64,000 bases of DNA from JBGTIS01 sp041745535 (lineage in GTDB: Bacteria > Bacteroidota > Bacteroidia > Cytophagales > Cyclobacteriaceae). A program made the position numbers and the translations under genes. Under the pieces are notes generated by a model that saw only the letters and a list, made by a program, of their open reading frames with translations, was not told where the DNA came from and did no database searches. How positions within the stretch are numbered: position 1 is the first letter of the stretch; the number at the start of each line of letters is the position of its first letter. The stretch spans positions 62,001 to 126,000 of the forward strand of contig JBGTIS010000175.1 of NCBI GenBank assembly GCA_041745535.1, given 5' to 3'. This document shows, piece by piece, positions 9,082 through 17,402 of this stretch.

Positions 9082-10551
9082 TTATCGGCTATAATTCGGT
9101 GCTTCGCGTGTAATCTGAATGTCGTGCGGATGGCTTTCTCTTACCCCTGCATTCGTTACAATAACAAATCTAGCATTTTTCAGGTCTGAAATAGCAGCTG
9201 CGCCGCAGTAGCCCATGCCTGCTCTTAATCCACCTACCAGCTGGTACAATACCTCATCAACCGAACCTTTAAACGGCACCCGGCCTACAATGCCTTCAGG
9301 CACCAGTTTTTTAATGTCGTCTTCTGCATCTTGGAAATACCGGTCTTTTGACCCTTCTTCCATTGCCTCTACCGATCCCATACCCCGGTACGATTTATAC
9401 TTTCTGCCTTCGTACAAAATAACCTCACCAGGAGCCTCATCGGTTCCGGCCAGCAGCGAACCCACCATTACGCTATCGGCGCCAGCGGCAATGGCTTTTA
9501 CAATATCTCCTGAGAATCGCACCCCGCCATCGGCAATAACCGGAACACCTCTTGATTGTAAAGCTTTTACCGATTCGTATACTGCTGAAAGCTGCGGAAC
9601 GCCTACACCGGCAATAATGCGCGTGGTGCAGATACTGCCTGGACCTACCCCTACCTTAATCGCGTCAGCGCCGGCGTCTGCCAGGGCGATGGCGGCCTCA
9701 GCGGTAGCGATATTACCCACTACCAATTCTAAATCGGGAAAGGTTGCTTTTAACTCTTTACAGGCATTGATTACGCCTTTGGAATGACCGTGGGCTGTAT
9801 CCAGAGCCACCACATCTACGCCGGCCTGAATAAGCTGTTCAACGCGATCTGGCAAGTCTACCGTAACGCCTACGGCAGCGCCAACCCTCAGGCGGCCGAA
9901 CTCATCTTTACAGGCATTCGGCCGGTCTTTGTTTTTTAGAATATCTTTATAAGTAATTAACCCGGTAAGCTGACCATTCTTGTCAACAATGGGTAACTTC
10001 TCAATTTTGTACTGTTGCAGAATTTCCTCGGCGGCGTCTAATCCAATTCCTATCTCAGCGGTAATGAGATTTTCTTTGGTCATGATATCTTTTACAGGTA
10101 TGGAAGCATCCTTCAGAAATCGTAAATCACGGTTGGTTATAATGCCAATCAGCTTTTTATCTTTGTCTATGACGGGGATACCACCGATTTTATTATCCCG
10201 CATAATATTTCTGGCGTCCTGTATAATCGCATCAATATTCAGGGTAATAGGATCTAAAATCATCCCGCTTTGCGACCGTTTTACCTTTCTCACCTGATAG
10301 GCCTGTGCTTCTGCCGTCATATTTTTATGGATAAATCCGATACCACCTGCCAAAGCCATAGCAATGGCCAGTTCCGCTTCCGTAACCGTATCCATGGCTG
10401 ATGCAACAACGGGAATATTTAGTTGGATTTTTTTTGTCAGAATGGTTCTGGTATCGGTTTCTCTGGGAAGAATTTCGGAATATCCGGGCAGTAATAAAAC
10501 GTCGTCGTAAGTAAGTGCTTCGTATTGAAACTTGGAAGTGTCTGAGTTCAT
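9082..10551 (-). CDS. guaB: Inosine-5'-monophosphate dehydrogenase
   Basis: A 489-residue NAD-dependent enzyme converting IMP to XMP, the committed step to GTP. The catalytic cysteine loop GPGSICTTRIIAGVG lies near residue 305; the nucleotide loop and flap follow (DGGVRFSGD, KSYRGMGS). Two CBS domains occupy residues ~95-215 (for example KIGGIPVIDKDKKLIGIITN), which in the family bind adenine or guanine nucleotides. The C-terminus has YCGAAAISDL. An inverted repeat touches the start codon (separate entry). Confidence 0.97.
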   Translation of the reverse strand: MNSDTSKFQYEALTYDDVLLLPGYSEILPRETDTRTILTKKIQLNIPVVASAMDTVTEAELAIAMALAGGIGFIHKNMTAEAQAYQVRKVKRSQSGMILDPITLNIDAIIQDARNIMRDNKIGGIPVIDKDKKLIGIITNRDLRFLKDASIPVKDIMTKENLITAEIGIGLDAAEEILQQYKIEKLPIVDKNGQLTGLITYKDILKNKDRPNACKDEFGRLRVGAAVGVTVDLPDRVEQLIQAGVDVVALDTAHGHSKGVINACKELKATFPDLELVVGNIATAEAAIALADAGADAIKVGVGPGSICTTRIIAGVGVPQLSAVYESVKALQSRGVPVIADGGVRFSGDIVKAIAAGADSVMVGSLLAGTDEAPGEVILYEGRKYKSYRGMGSVEAMEEGSKDRYFQDAEDDIKKLVPEGIVGRVPFKGSVDEVLYQLVGGLRAGMGYCGAAAISDLKNARFVIVTNAGVRESHPHDIQITREAPNYSR

Positions 10552-10592
10552 CGCAAATAATATTTGTGTAAATTATTTGCGGGTCAAATGTA
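10552..10592 (-). promoter_or_regulatory. guaB promoter box with adjoining 10-bp inverted repeat
   Basis: On the minus strand a -7 box TACATTTG lies at 10592-10585. Immediately downstream a perfect 10-bp inverted repeat, CGCAAATAAT (10552-10561) and ATTATTTGCG (10572-10581) with a 10-nt spacer, abuts the guaB start codon. It could be an operator overlapping the start point, or an RNA hairpin masking the ribosome site. No known regulator motif was recognised. Confidence 0.45.
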
Positions 10593-10681
10593 GATACATT
10601 CAGGCATATATAAAATTAAAACTAAGGTTATTTACTATAAATTTAGTTTCTTTTTGATTTTGAGTTTACCTGCGATATGAA

Positions 10682-11908
10682 CTATTTTCTTTTCTCTGAC
10701 ACGGCGTTTTTGTCAGGTATTTCCAAACATGAATGAATAGCCTGCTCAATAAGTTCACAGGCAGTTTTGATTTCCTGTTCGGTGATGGTAAGGGGTGGCG
10801 CAATCCGCATCGATTGGTCGTTGAATAAAAACCAGTCGGTAAGCACGCCCAACTCAATGGCTTTATCAATAATGGGTTTGAGTACCTCAAAAGAATCGAA
10901 CTCAACGGCCATCATTAATCCTACATGGCGAATCTGACGGATAGCAGGATGCTTCAGATGATTTCTAAATAAGTTAGCTTTCTTTTCTACCTCGCTCAGC
11001 AAGGTTCCTCCGGCAATAATCTCAAGGGTAGCCAGCGCGGCCGCGGCGCTCACCGGATGGCCTCCAAAAGTAGTGATATGGCCCAGTATCGGATTTTCTT
11101 TCAGCACCCGCATAATTTTCTGTGAGGTAATAAAGGCTCCAATGGGCATACCGCCCCCCATACCTTTGGCACAAACCAGAATGTCGGGGACAAGGTTGTA
11201 ATGCTGGAAAGCCCAGAATTTTCCTGTACGGCCAAACCCAGCCTGAATTTCATCCAATATCAGCAGGGTACCCGTCTCGTTACACCTTTCCCGCAACCTT
11301 TTAAAATAAGCAGTATCAGCCGCTATTACCCCTGCTTCGCCCTGAATGGTTTCCATTACCACCGCTGCGGTCTTATGGGTGATCTGCCTTAAATCCTCTG
11401 TTTTCCCGAAATGTATGTGTCGAATTCCCGGCAACAGGGGGCGATATGCCTGTTTCAGGCTTTCGCTGCCACATACCGAAAGCGCGCCATGGGTTGAGCC
11501 GTGGTACGCGTTGAAACAGGAAATCAATTCATGCCTTCCGGTAAATCGTTTGGCCAATTTTAGTGCGCCTTCAACAGCTTCGCTGCCGGAATTAACCAGG
11601 TAGCAATTATTTAGCTCCTCGGGCAGGGTGTTCAACAAAGCTTCGGCAAGCTTTACCTGCGGACTTTGCACCAGTTCGCCATACACCATCACATGCAGAA
11701 AACGATCCACCTGGTCTTTAATGGCCTGCACTACTTTAGGGTGCCGGTGTCCGATATTGCTTACCCCAATTCCGGAAATCAGGTCTATATATTTCTTGCC
11801 TGAAGGTTCATACAGATATACACCTTCGGCATAATCTATTTCCAGCAGTAATGGAAAATCAGTAGTTTGTGCCAGATGGGAGAGAAAAAGTTGGCGATTG
11901 GCAATCAT
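10682..11908 (-). CDS. Class III PLP-dependent aminotransferase
   Basis: A 408-residue fold-type I aminotransferase. The cofactor lysine is K248 in LVCAKGMGGGMPIGAF; upstream are NSGSEAVEGALKLAK (phosphate pocket), AYHGSTHGALS, and ILDEIQAGFGRTG with the PLP-contacting aspartate. Length and motifs fit the acetylornithine/ornithine/4-aminobutyrate aminotransferase group. It is not within an arginine cluster, so substrate is unresolved. A palindromic repeat separates it from gltA upstream; downstream is guaB's 130-bp leader. Confidence 0.9.
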   Translation of the reverse strand: MIANRQLFLSHLAQTTDFPLLLEIDYAEGVYLYEPSGKKYIDLISGIGVSNIGHRHPKVVQAIKDQVDRFLHVMVYGELVQSPQVKLAEALLNTLPEELNNCYLVNSGSEAVEGALKLAKRFTGRHELISCFNAYHGSTHGALSVCGSESLKQAYRPLLPGIRHIHFGKTEDLRQITHKTAAVVMETIQGEAGVIAADTAYFKRLRERCNETGTLLILDEIQAGFGRTGKFWAFQHYNLVPDILVCAKGMGGGMPIGAFITSQKIMRVLKENPILGHITTFGGHPVSAAAALATLEIIAGGTLLSEVEKKANLFRNHLKHPAIRQIRHVGLMMAVEFDSFEVLKPIIDKAIELGVLTDWFLFNDQSMRIAPPLTITEQEIKTACELIEQAIHSCLEIPDKNAVSEKRK

Positions 11909-11954
11909 GGTAAGTTAAAAAATAGGCTCCTTGAGGCGCGTAGGAGGTTCATTT

Positions 11955-12025
11955 AAGTCGGAAGTCAGAAGCCGGAAGACTGGAGTCGGAAGTACTTATG
12001 ACTTTGGTCTTCTGACTTCCGACTT
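11955..12025. repeat. 17-bp perfect inverted repeat between gltA and the aminotransferase
   Basis: AAGTCGGAAGTCAGAAG (11955-11971) pairs perfectly with 12009-12025 across a 37-nt spacer. The spacer carries another direct copy of the core AGTCGGAAGT (11984-11993). No T-run follows on either strand, so it is not a canonical terminator. It may act as a processing or stabilising hairpin between two co-directional genes. Confidence 0.85.
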
Positions 12026-12036
12026 CTGGCTAATTT

Positions 12037-13305
12037 TTACAATTTTCTTTCGTTTTTTCCGGTATAAATCTGGCGGGGACGACCAATAGGTTCACGATTT
12101 TCACGCATTTCTTTCCATTGGGCAATCCAGCCCGGTAACCGGCCCAGGGCAAACATTACCGTAAACATTTCGGTAGGAATACCCAATGCCCGGTAAATGA
12201 TGCCTGAATAGAAATCTACGTTCGGATAGAGTTTTCTTTCCACAAAATAATCGTCGTTGAGGGCCGCTTCTTCCAAACCTTTGGCGATATCCAATACCGG
12301 ATCTTTGATGCCGAGTTTAGAAAGGACCTGATCGGCATATTTCTTTATGATTTTCGCTCTTGGGTCAAAGTTTTTATACACCCGGTGGCCAAAGCCCATC
12401 AGCCTGAACGTATCGTCTTTGTCTTTGGCTTTTAAAATATACTTTTTGGTATCGCCGCCGTCCGCTTTAATTTTCTCAAGCATTTCAATTACAGCCTGGT
12501 TGGCACCACCATGTAAGGGTCCCCACAGCGCGTTGATACCTGCTGCTATGGAAGCATACAGGCTGGCCTGCGAAGAACCTACAATTCTGACCGTAGAGGT
12601 AGAACAATTCTGCTCATGATCGGCATGAAGGATCAAAAGTTTATCCAGCGCATCACTTACAGCCGGGTCTACTTCATAAGACTCTGCTGGTAAGGCAAAC
12701 ATCATTTTCAGAAAATTACCACAATAATCTAAGGTATTATCCGGGTAATTAACCGGATGGCCAATTTTGTGCTTATATGCCCAGGCTACAAAGGTTGGCA
12801 TTTTGGCCAGTATCCGTAAGATACTTAAATCCACTTCGTCTTTAGAACGATTAGGGTCGAGCGATTCCGGATAAAAAGCCGTTAGCGAACAAACCAATGA
12901 AGACAATACACCCATCGGATGGGCACTTGAAGGAAAACCATCCAGTATTTTTTTGATATCCTCGTGTACAAGGGTATGGTGGGTAATATCTTCATGAAAA
13001 TTCTGAAGTTCGTTTTCCTTTGGCATTTCCCCATAAATGAGTAAGTAAGCCACTTCCAGAAAAGTCGCTTTTTCGGCCAGGTTTTCAATCGGATACCCTC
13101 TGTATCTTAAAATTCCCTTTTCACCATCCAGAAAAGTAATCGCGCTTTCGGTTGAGCCGGTATTTTTAAAACCAGGATCCAGGGTGATAAGTCCACTCTG
13201 CGATCTTAATTTACTTACGTCTATGGCCTTTTCATTTTCTGTACCCTCAATAATCGGTAATTCGTATGTTTTACCATCAAATTTTAGCTCAGCTTTGTTC
13301 GACAT
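12037..13305 (-). CDS. gltA: Citrate synthase (type II)
   Basis: A 422-residue enzyme condensing oxaloacetate and acetyl-CoA at entry to the TCA cycle. The family motifs are LHADHEQNCSTSTVRIVGSS (first histidine region), GPLHGGANQAVIEML (catalytic histidine) and MGFGHRVYKNFDPRAKII (third histidine region and oxaloacetate ligands). The N-terminal ~60-residue beta domain (AELKFDGKTYELPIIEGT) is typical of the hexameric, NADH-regulated type II enzymes. The start has 1.4 kb of gene-free DNA upstream. Confidence 0.96.
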   Translation of the reverse strand: MSNKAELKFDGKTYELPIIEGTENEKAIDVSKLRSQSGLITLDPGFKNTGSTESAITFLDGEKGILRYRGYPIENLAEKATFLEVAYLLIYGEMPKENELQNFHEDITHHTLVHEDIKKILDGFPSSAHPMGVLSSLVCSLTAFYPESLDPNRSKDEVDLSILRILAKMPTFVAWAYKHKIGHPVNYPDNTLDYCGNFLKMMFALPAESYEVDPAVSDALDKLLILHADHEQNCSTSTVRIVGSSQASLYASIAAGINALWGPLHGGANQAVIEMLEKIKADGGDTKKYILKAKDKDDTFRLMGFGHRVYKNFDPRAKIIKKYADQVLSKLGIKDPVLDIAKGLEEAALNDDYFVERKLYPNVDFYSGIIYRALGIPTEMFTVMFALGRLPGWIAQWKEMRENREPIGRPRQIYTGKNERKL

Positions 13306-14750
13306 GTGATGTTAATTTGTTTTGTGCTATAAATAAACAGATGTTGTATATAAATGTTTTAAACGTTATTATCTGTACTTTTTCAGGCGTGAAATGATAA
13401 CGCTACTGCTAATTACGACAACTCTTTAATCAATTCCCAACTTATGTACAAACCATTATAATAATCATGAAAGCAATCAGGTTTTTTAGTTGAAAGGTAA
13501 TTTGCTTCTGCCCGAAACGCTTACCATAATAACCTGAATAACGGGCACCTGTTTAATTTTCAGTACCCAAAAATTTAAATAATATGGCTATTCCTGAAAA
13601 TTATTTAAGGAGACCGTTTACTTACAAGTGAAAATCTGCGTAAAGAAAGTGAATTTAAGTGAAAATTAATAAAATCCAGGAATAAGGACTTCATTAATAC
13701 GATAAATTGAATTGGGATAAAAGGTTACCAGACAGGAGACTAATTTCTACTTTGGGCCGTACTGTGATGCCAATAGATTAAGTTGCTCATGCCAGTTTGT
13801 TACTTCGTTTCGAACTATCCTAATATATAAAAAAAACATTAGCAAGCCTTTTATCGGCAGTGCAACCTATGGTAAATGCATGATAATCCTTTAGAAACAA
13901 TAAAAATAATTTGAACTGGCAGGCAAATGTTTATTAGTTTTTCGCTGAAATGCCTGGCGTTTTTACAGTTGCATGCAAAAACTTACCTGAAATGATAACT
14001 TTGATAAGCAAAACAGACCATGATTTTCTTAATTTTTCTATATTTTCTTTCGGTTTTTCGCTTGTGATAATGCTACAAAAACGTCAAGAGGTTTTAGTGA
14101 AAACAACAGGAGGTTTTGCTCGAAACGTCAAGAGGTTTTGCTCGAAACAACAGGAGGTTTTTGATAAGTTTTCAGAGAAAAAAAACAGGAAAGAAGGAAA
14201 ATAAATCTGACTTTTTACCTAAAAAAGCGCATGAGAAAGAGAAGTATCTGCTATTAAAGGGCGATATGCGGAAATAAACTTCTAAACCAGGAATGAAATG
14301 CTACCGCTGTAGGCAGGAAATTGATCTGATAAAAGAAATCAGCATAATGGTTAAATGTATGGAGGGGTAACATGTCTGTAAAGTTAAGGCAGTCTGAGTA
14401 TCTAATACTACCGACTTTCTTTTGTAACCTTACGGTTGTAAATAACCGCGTGTATAATGAATTAAAAAACCATGCGAACGGAAAGGTCAGCAGTAAGAAA
14501 TCGGAAAAAAGAGCATGATCGTACCCATTGTAACTGTCAGCTACTGGCATTCCACGTTTTGCGATTGCTTCGGCCAACCTCCATGGGTGCTGACCACTGA
14601 GTCGCTTCTTTTTTACCTGAATTAGGGCATAAAAGAAAAAATTCCCGTATTGGTTGTCAATTGCTTTCGCGTTTACCTTTCAGAATTACTTTAAGCTTAG
14701 TAAATTTCCTCAAATTTAATTGTAGCCATAAATATTAATTCGCATTAGCC
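13306..14750. other. 1.45-kb gene-poor region
   Basis: No convincing gene is present. Two open frames (13950-14204 plus, 14254-14577 minus) have no recognisable domain and unconvincing composition. The only clear structure is a four-unit 22-bp tandem repeat at 14079-14166. No rRNA, tRNA, tmRNA or RNase P signature was recognised. It may be decayed coding DNA or hold the long leaders of the divergent gltA and cystathionine beta-synthase genes. Confidence 0.6.
14079..14166. repeat. Tandem array of four 22-bp units (44-bp higher-order period)
   Basis: Units start at 14079, 14101, 14123 and 14145. Units 1 and 3 begin AAACGTCAAGAGGTTTT; units 2 and 4 begin AAACAACAGGAGGTTTT, so the units alternate and the array is really two copies of a 44-bp repeat. 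Units 2 and 3 share the tail GCTCG. No spacer lies between units, which excludes CRISPR. Confidence 0.9.
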
Positions 14751-16121
14751 ATGTATTACAACTCGATAATAGAAACCATAGGCAATACGCCGCTTGTGAG
14801 GCTGAACAAAGTGAATAAAGGCATACCCGGCACCATTCTGGTGAAAGTTGAGTATTTCAATCCAGGCAACTCGGTAAAAGACCGCATCGCGGTTACCATG
14901 ATAGAGGATGCTGAAAAGGCAGGACTGCTGAAACCCGGCGGTACCATCATTGAAGGTACTTCGGGCAACACCGGCATGGGTTTGGCCCTGGCTGCCATTG
15001 CCAAAGGGTATAAGTGTATATTTACCCTGGCCGATAAGCAATCTAAAGAAAAGATTGATATCCTGCGGGCGGTGGGCGCTGAAGTAATTGTTTGCCCTAC
15101 CAATGTGTCGCCCGATGATCCGAAATCATATTACTCAGTTGCCAAAAAGTTAAATAAGGATATACCCAATTCTTTTTATCCGAACCAGTATGACAATTTA
15201 GCCAACACCAGAGCCCATTATGAAACCACAGGACCGGAAATCTGGGATGCCACTGAAGGAGAAATCACCCACTTCGCAGCCGGCGTTGGTACCGGAGGTA
15301 CCATTAGCGGAACGGCTAAGTATTTAAAAGAGAAGTATCCGGATATTGTTACTGTGGGCATTGACACGTATGGATCGGTGTTTAAAAAATTCAAGGAAAC
15401 GGGCGTATTCGACGAAAAAGAAGTGTATCCGTACCTGACCGAAGGTATTGGAGAAGACATTCTCCCTGAAAATGTGGACTTCAGTCTGATAGATTATTTC
15501 GAGAAAGTTACCGACAAGGACGCTGCCATTATGGCACGCAAACTGGCCCGTGATGAAGGCTTATTTGTGGGTTGGTCCTGTGGTTCGGCAGTACATGGCG
15601 CATTGGAATATGCCCGAAAAAACCTGAAAAACGATGACCTGATGGTGATTATCCTGCCCGACCACGGTACCCGATACCTGGGAAAAATTTACAATGACGA
15701 CTGGATGAAAGATCATGGTTACCTGGAGAAAAGAGAATTTGCCACGGCGCATGATATTATTTTACGGAATGGTAACCGGGAACTGACTACCGTACCGAAA
15801 GATATTCCGGTAGGGGAGGCCATTGCCATTCTGAACAGCCAGGCTATTTCACAGTTGCCGGTGGTAGACAAGGACCAGAATTTTATTGGCAGCATTACCG
15901 ATTCGAAGGTATTACACCAACTGATTAACGATCCGGAACTGAAAAGCAAGCCGGTGGAAGCCGTAATGGAAAAGCCCTTTCAGTTTGTATCATTGCGCGA
16001 TACCCTGGATGTGCTCTCTTCTTTAATCGACAAAGAAAACAAAGCTATTCTGGTGCGAGACCAGTTCAACAGGGTACACATTATTACGCAGCACGATTTG
16101 TTAATGGCCATGAGCAGTTAG
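14751..16121 (+). CDS. Cystathionine beta-synthase (PLP domain plus CBS pair)
   Basis: A 456-residue protein. The fold-type II PLP domain (residues ~1-320) has the cofactor lysine K43 in FNPGNSVKDR, the substrate loop EGTSGNTGMGLAL and the phosphate loop GVGTGGTISGTAKYL. Residues ~335-455 hold two CBS domains (VGEAIAILNSQAISQLPVVD and the following repeat). This arrangement is that of cystathionine beta-synthase, which condenses serine and homocysteine; a cysteine synthase activity cannot be excluded. The start is chosen at the first ATG before YYNSIIETIGNTP. A repeat element follows the stop. Confidence 0.92.
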   Translation: MYYNSIIETIGNTPLVRLNKVNKGIPGTILVKVEYFNPGNSVKDRIAVTMIEDAEKAGLLKPGGTIIEGTSGNTGMGLALAAIAKGYKCIFTLADKQSKEKIDILRAVGAEVIVCPTNVSPDDPKSYYSVAKKLNKDIPNSFYPNQYDNLANTRAHYETTGPEIWDATEGEITHFAAGVGTGGTISGTAKYLKEKYPDIVTVGIDTYGSVFKKFKETGVFDEKEVYPYLTEGIGEDILPENVDFSLIDYFEKVTDKDAAIMARKLARDEGLFVGWSCGSAVHGALEYARKNLKNDDLMVIILPDHGTRYLGKIYNDDWMKDHGYLEKREFATAHDIILRNGNRELTTVPKDIPVGEAIAILNSQAISQLPVVDKDQNFIGSITDSKVLHQLINDPELKSKPVEAVMEKPFQFVSLRDTLDVLSSLIDKENKAILVRDQFNRVHIITQHDLLMAMSS

Positions 16122-16135
16122 GGAAGGGGAAAGGT

Positions 16136-16228
16136 AAGCATTGGGAAGTTTAGTAAGTTATTCGTTAATTGTTAATAGATATTTTATTAACCTATTAACC
16201 AATAACCAATAACCAATAACCAATGCTT
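16136..16228. repeat. Palindromic intergenic repeat, copy 1
   Basis: The outer arms AAGCATTGG (16136-16144) and CCAATGCTT (16220-16228) are perfect. Inside, 16157-16178 pairs imperfectly with the right arm, which contains four tandem AACCAAT heptamers (16197-16224). The left part (16141-16174) is 28/34 identical in direct orientation to 17294-17327, copy 2 beyond the next gene. Confidence 0.8.
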
Positions 16229-16290
16229 TGCGTCTTAGCGCGCTGGTCTTTCCATATTAAAAAAAACCATTATGGAATAATTAAATAAAT

Positions 16291-17277
16291 ATGCGATATA
16301 GAAAACTCGGAAAAACAGGTCTAAATGTTTCGGAAGTTTGTTTGGGCACCTGGCAGGTAGGCGGTAAATGGGGCGACCCTTTTGATGAAGTCCTGGCCGA
16401 AAAAACAATTCATGAAGCCATTGATCGTGGGGTTAATTTTATTGATACGGCCGATGTGTACCGCGATGGCGCCAGCGAAAAAGTGGTAGGTAAAGTGGTG
16501 AAAACCCGGTCTGAACCTATTTTTATAGCCACCAAATGCGGAAGAAAAGTTAATCCGCACACCAGCGAAGGCTATACACCCGAGCGTTTGGCCGGCTTTG
16601 TGGAAGACAGTCTGCGCCGGATGAAACTGGAAACCATAGACTTAATTCAACTGCATTGCCCGCCACCGGAAGTTTACCAGAGACCTGAAATTTTTGAAGT
16701 ATTCGACAAACTTAAAGCCCAGGGAAAAATAAGAAATCTGGGGGTAAGTGTGGAGAAAATTGAGGAAGCGTTACAGGCCATCCAATATAAAAACGTTACA
16801 ACCATCCAGATTATATTCAATATGTTTCGGTTACGGCCTTCGGAAGACTTTTTTCCTGTGGCGAAAGGAAACAATATTGGTGTATTGGTAAGGGTGCCCC
16901 TTGCCAGCGGCTTGCTTACCGGGAAGTTTGATGCCCATACCCACTTCAGGGCCGACGACCACCGCAGGTTTAACCGCGAGGGTGAAGCCTTTGATAAAGG
17001 TGAAACGTTTTCTGGTGTGGATTACGAAAAAGGGCTAAAGGCCGTGGAAGAACTAAAGGAACTCTTTGATAACAATGAATCATTGGCTGCTATGGCCCTG
17101 CGATGGGTATTGATGTTTCCCGAAGTAAGTACTGTGATTGCGGGCGCCTCCAGGCCGGAACAGGCCGCTGATAACAGTCAGGTTAGTAATGTGCCGCCTA
17201 TCTCCTCGGCGCAAATGCAGGAAGTGCAGGTAATTTATAATAAATACTTCAAAGACGATGTCCACGATCGGTGGTAA
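16291..17277 (+). CDS. Aldo/keto reductase
   Basis: A 328-residue NADPH-dependent (beta/alpha)8 oxidoreductase. The catalytic tetrad is visible: D52 and Y57 in FIDTADVYRDG, K83 in ATKCGRK and H123 in IQLHCPPPE. The C-terminal cofactor-binding region is VIAGASRPEQAADN. The start MRYRKLGKTGLNVSEVCLG is the classic N-terminus of the family (AKR11/YghZ-like class). It stands alone, flanked on both sides by copies of a palindromic repeat. The natural substrate is unknown. Confidence 0.93.
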   Translation: MRYRKLGKTGLNVSEVCLGTWQVGGKWGDPFDEVLAEKTIHEAIDRGVNFIDTADVYRDGASEKVVGKVVKTRSEPIFIATKCGRKVNPHTSEGYTPERLAGFVEDSLRRMKLETIDLIQLHCPPPEVYQRPEIFEVFDKLKAQGKIRNLGVSVEKIEEALQAIQYKNVTTIQIIFNMFRLRPSEDFFPVAKGNNIGVLVRVPLASGLLTGKFDAHTHFRADDHRRFNREGEAFDKGETFSGVDYEKGLKAVEELKELFDNNESLAAMALRWVLMFPEVSTVIAGASRPEQAADNSQVSNVPPISSAQMQEVQVIYNKYFKDDVHDRW

Positions 17278-17293
17278 TTCATTGAGTTGGAAG

Positions 17294-17364
17294 TTGGGAG
17301 GTTTAAAAGGTTATTGGTTAATGGTTATTTGTGAACAATTAACGAATAACCATTAACCAATAAC
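17294..17364. repeat. Palindromic intergenic repeat, copy 2
   Basis: A perfect 20-bp inverted repeat pairs 17310-17329 with 17345-17364 over a 15-nt loop. The left part is 28/34 identical to copy 1 (16141-16174). It lies between two convergent genes and could stall or end transcription from both sides, though no U-run follows. Confidence 0.88.
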
Positions 17365-17402
17365 GAATAACAATTAACCTACCTACCGCGAAGCACAAAA
17401 AG

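Noticed and set aside
9215..9787. 190-codon ORF antisense to guaB
   Set aside because: It lies wholly opposite a well-supported enzyme gene and has no motif; a codon-bias shadow.
14079..14166. CRISPR array
   Set aside because: The units are directly contiguous with no unique spacers, and no cas gene is in the window.
13950..14204. 84-codon ORF spanning the 22-bp tandem repeat
   Set aside because: The repeat period is not a multiple of three, so repeated units are read in different frames with no repeated peptide; no domain is visible and composition is unlike neighbouring genes.
14254..14577. 107-codon minus-strand ORF
   Set aside because: Aromatic-rich, no recognisable motif, no promoter box, no partner gene; likely chance in a low-constraint region.
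14578..14750. SAM-type riboswitch upstream of cystathionine beta-synthase
   Set aside because: No conserved core or multi-stem layout with a following terminator could be drawn.
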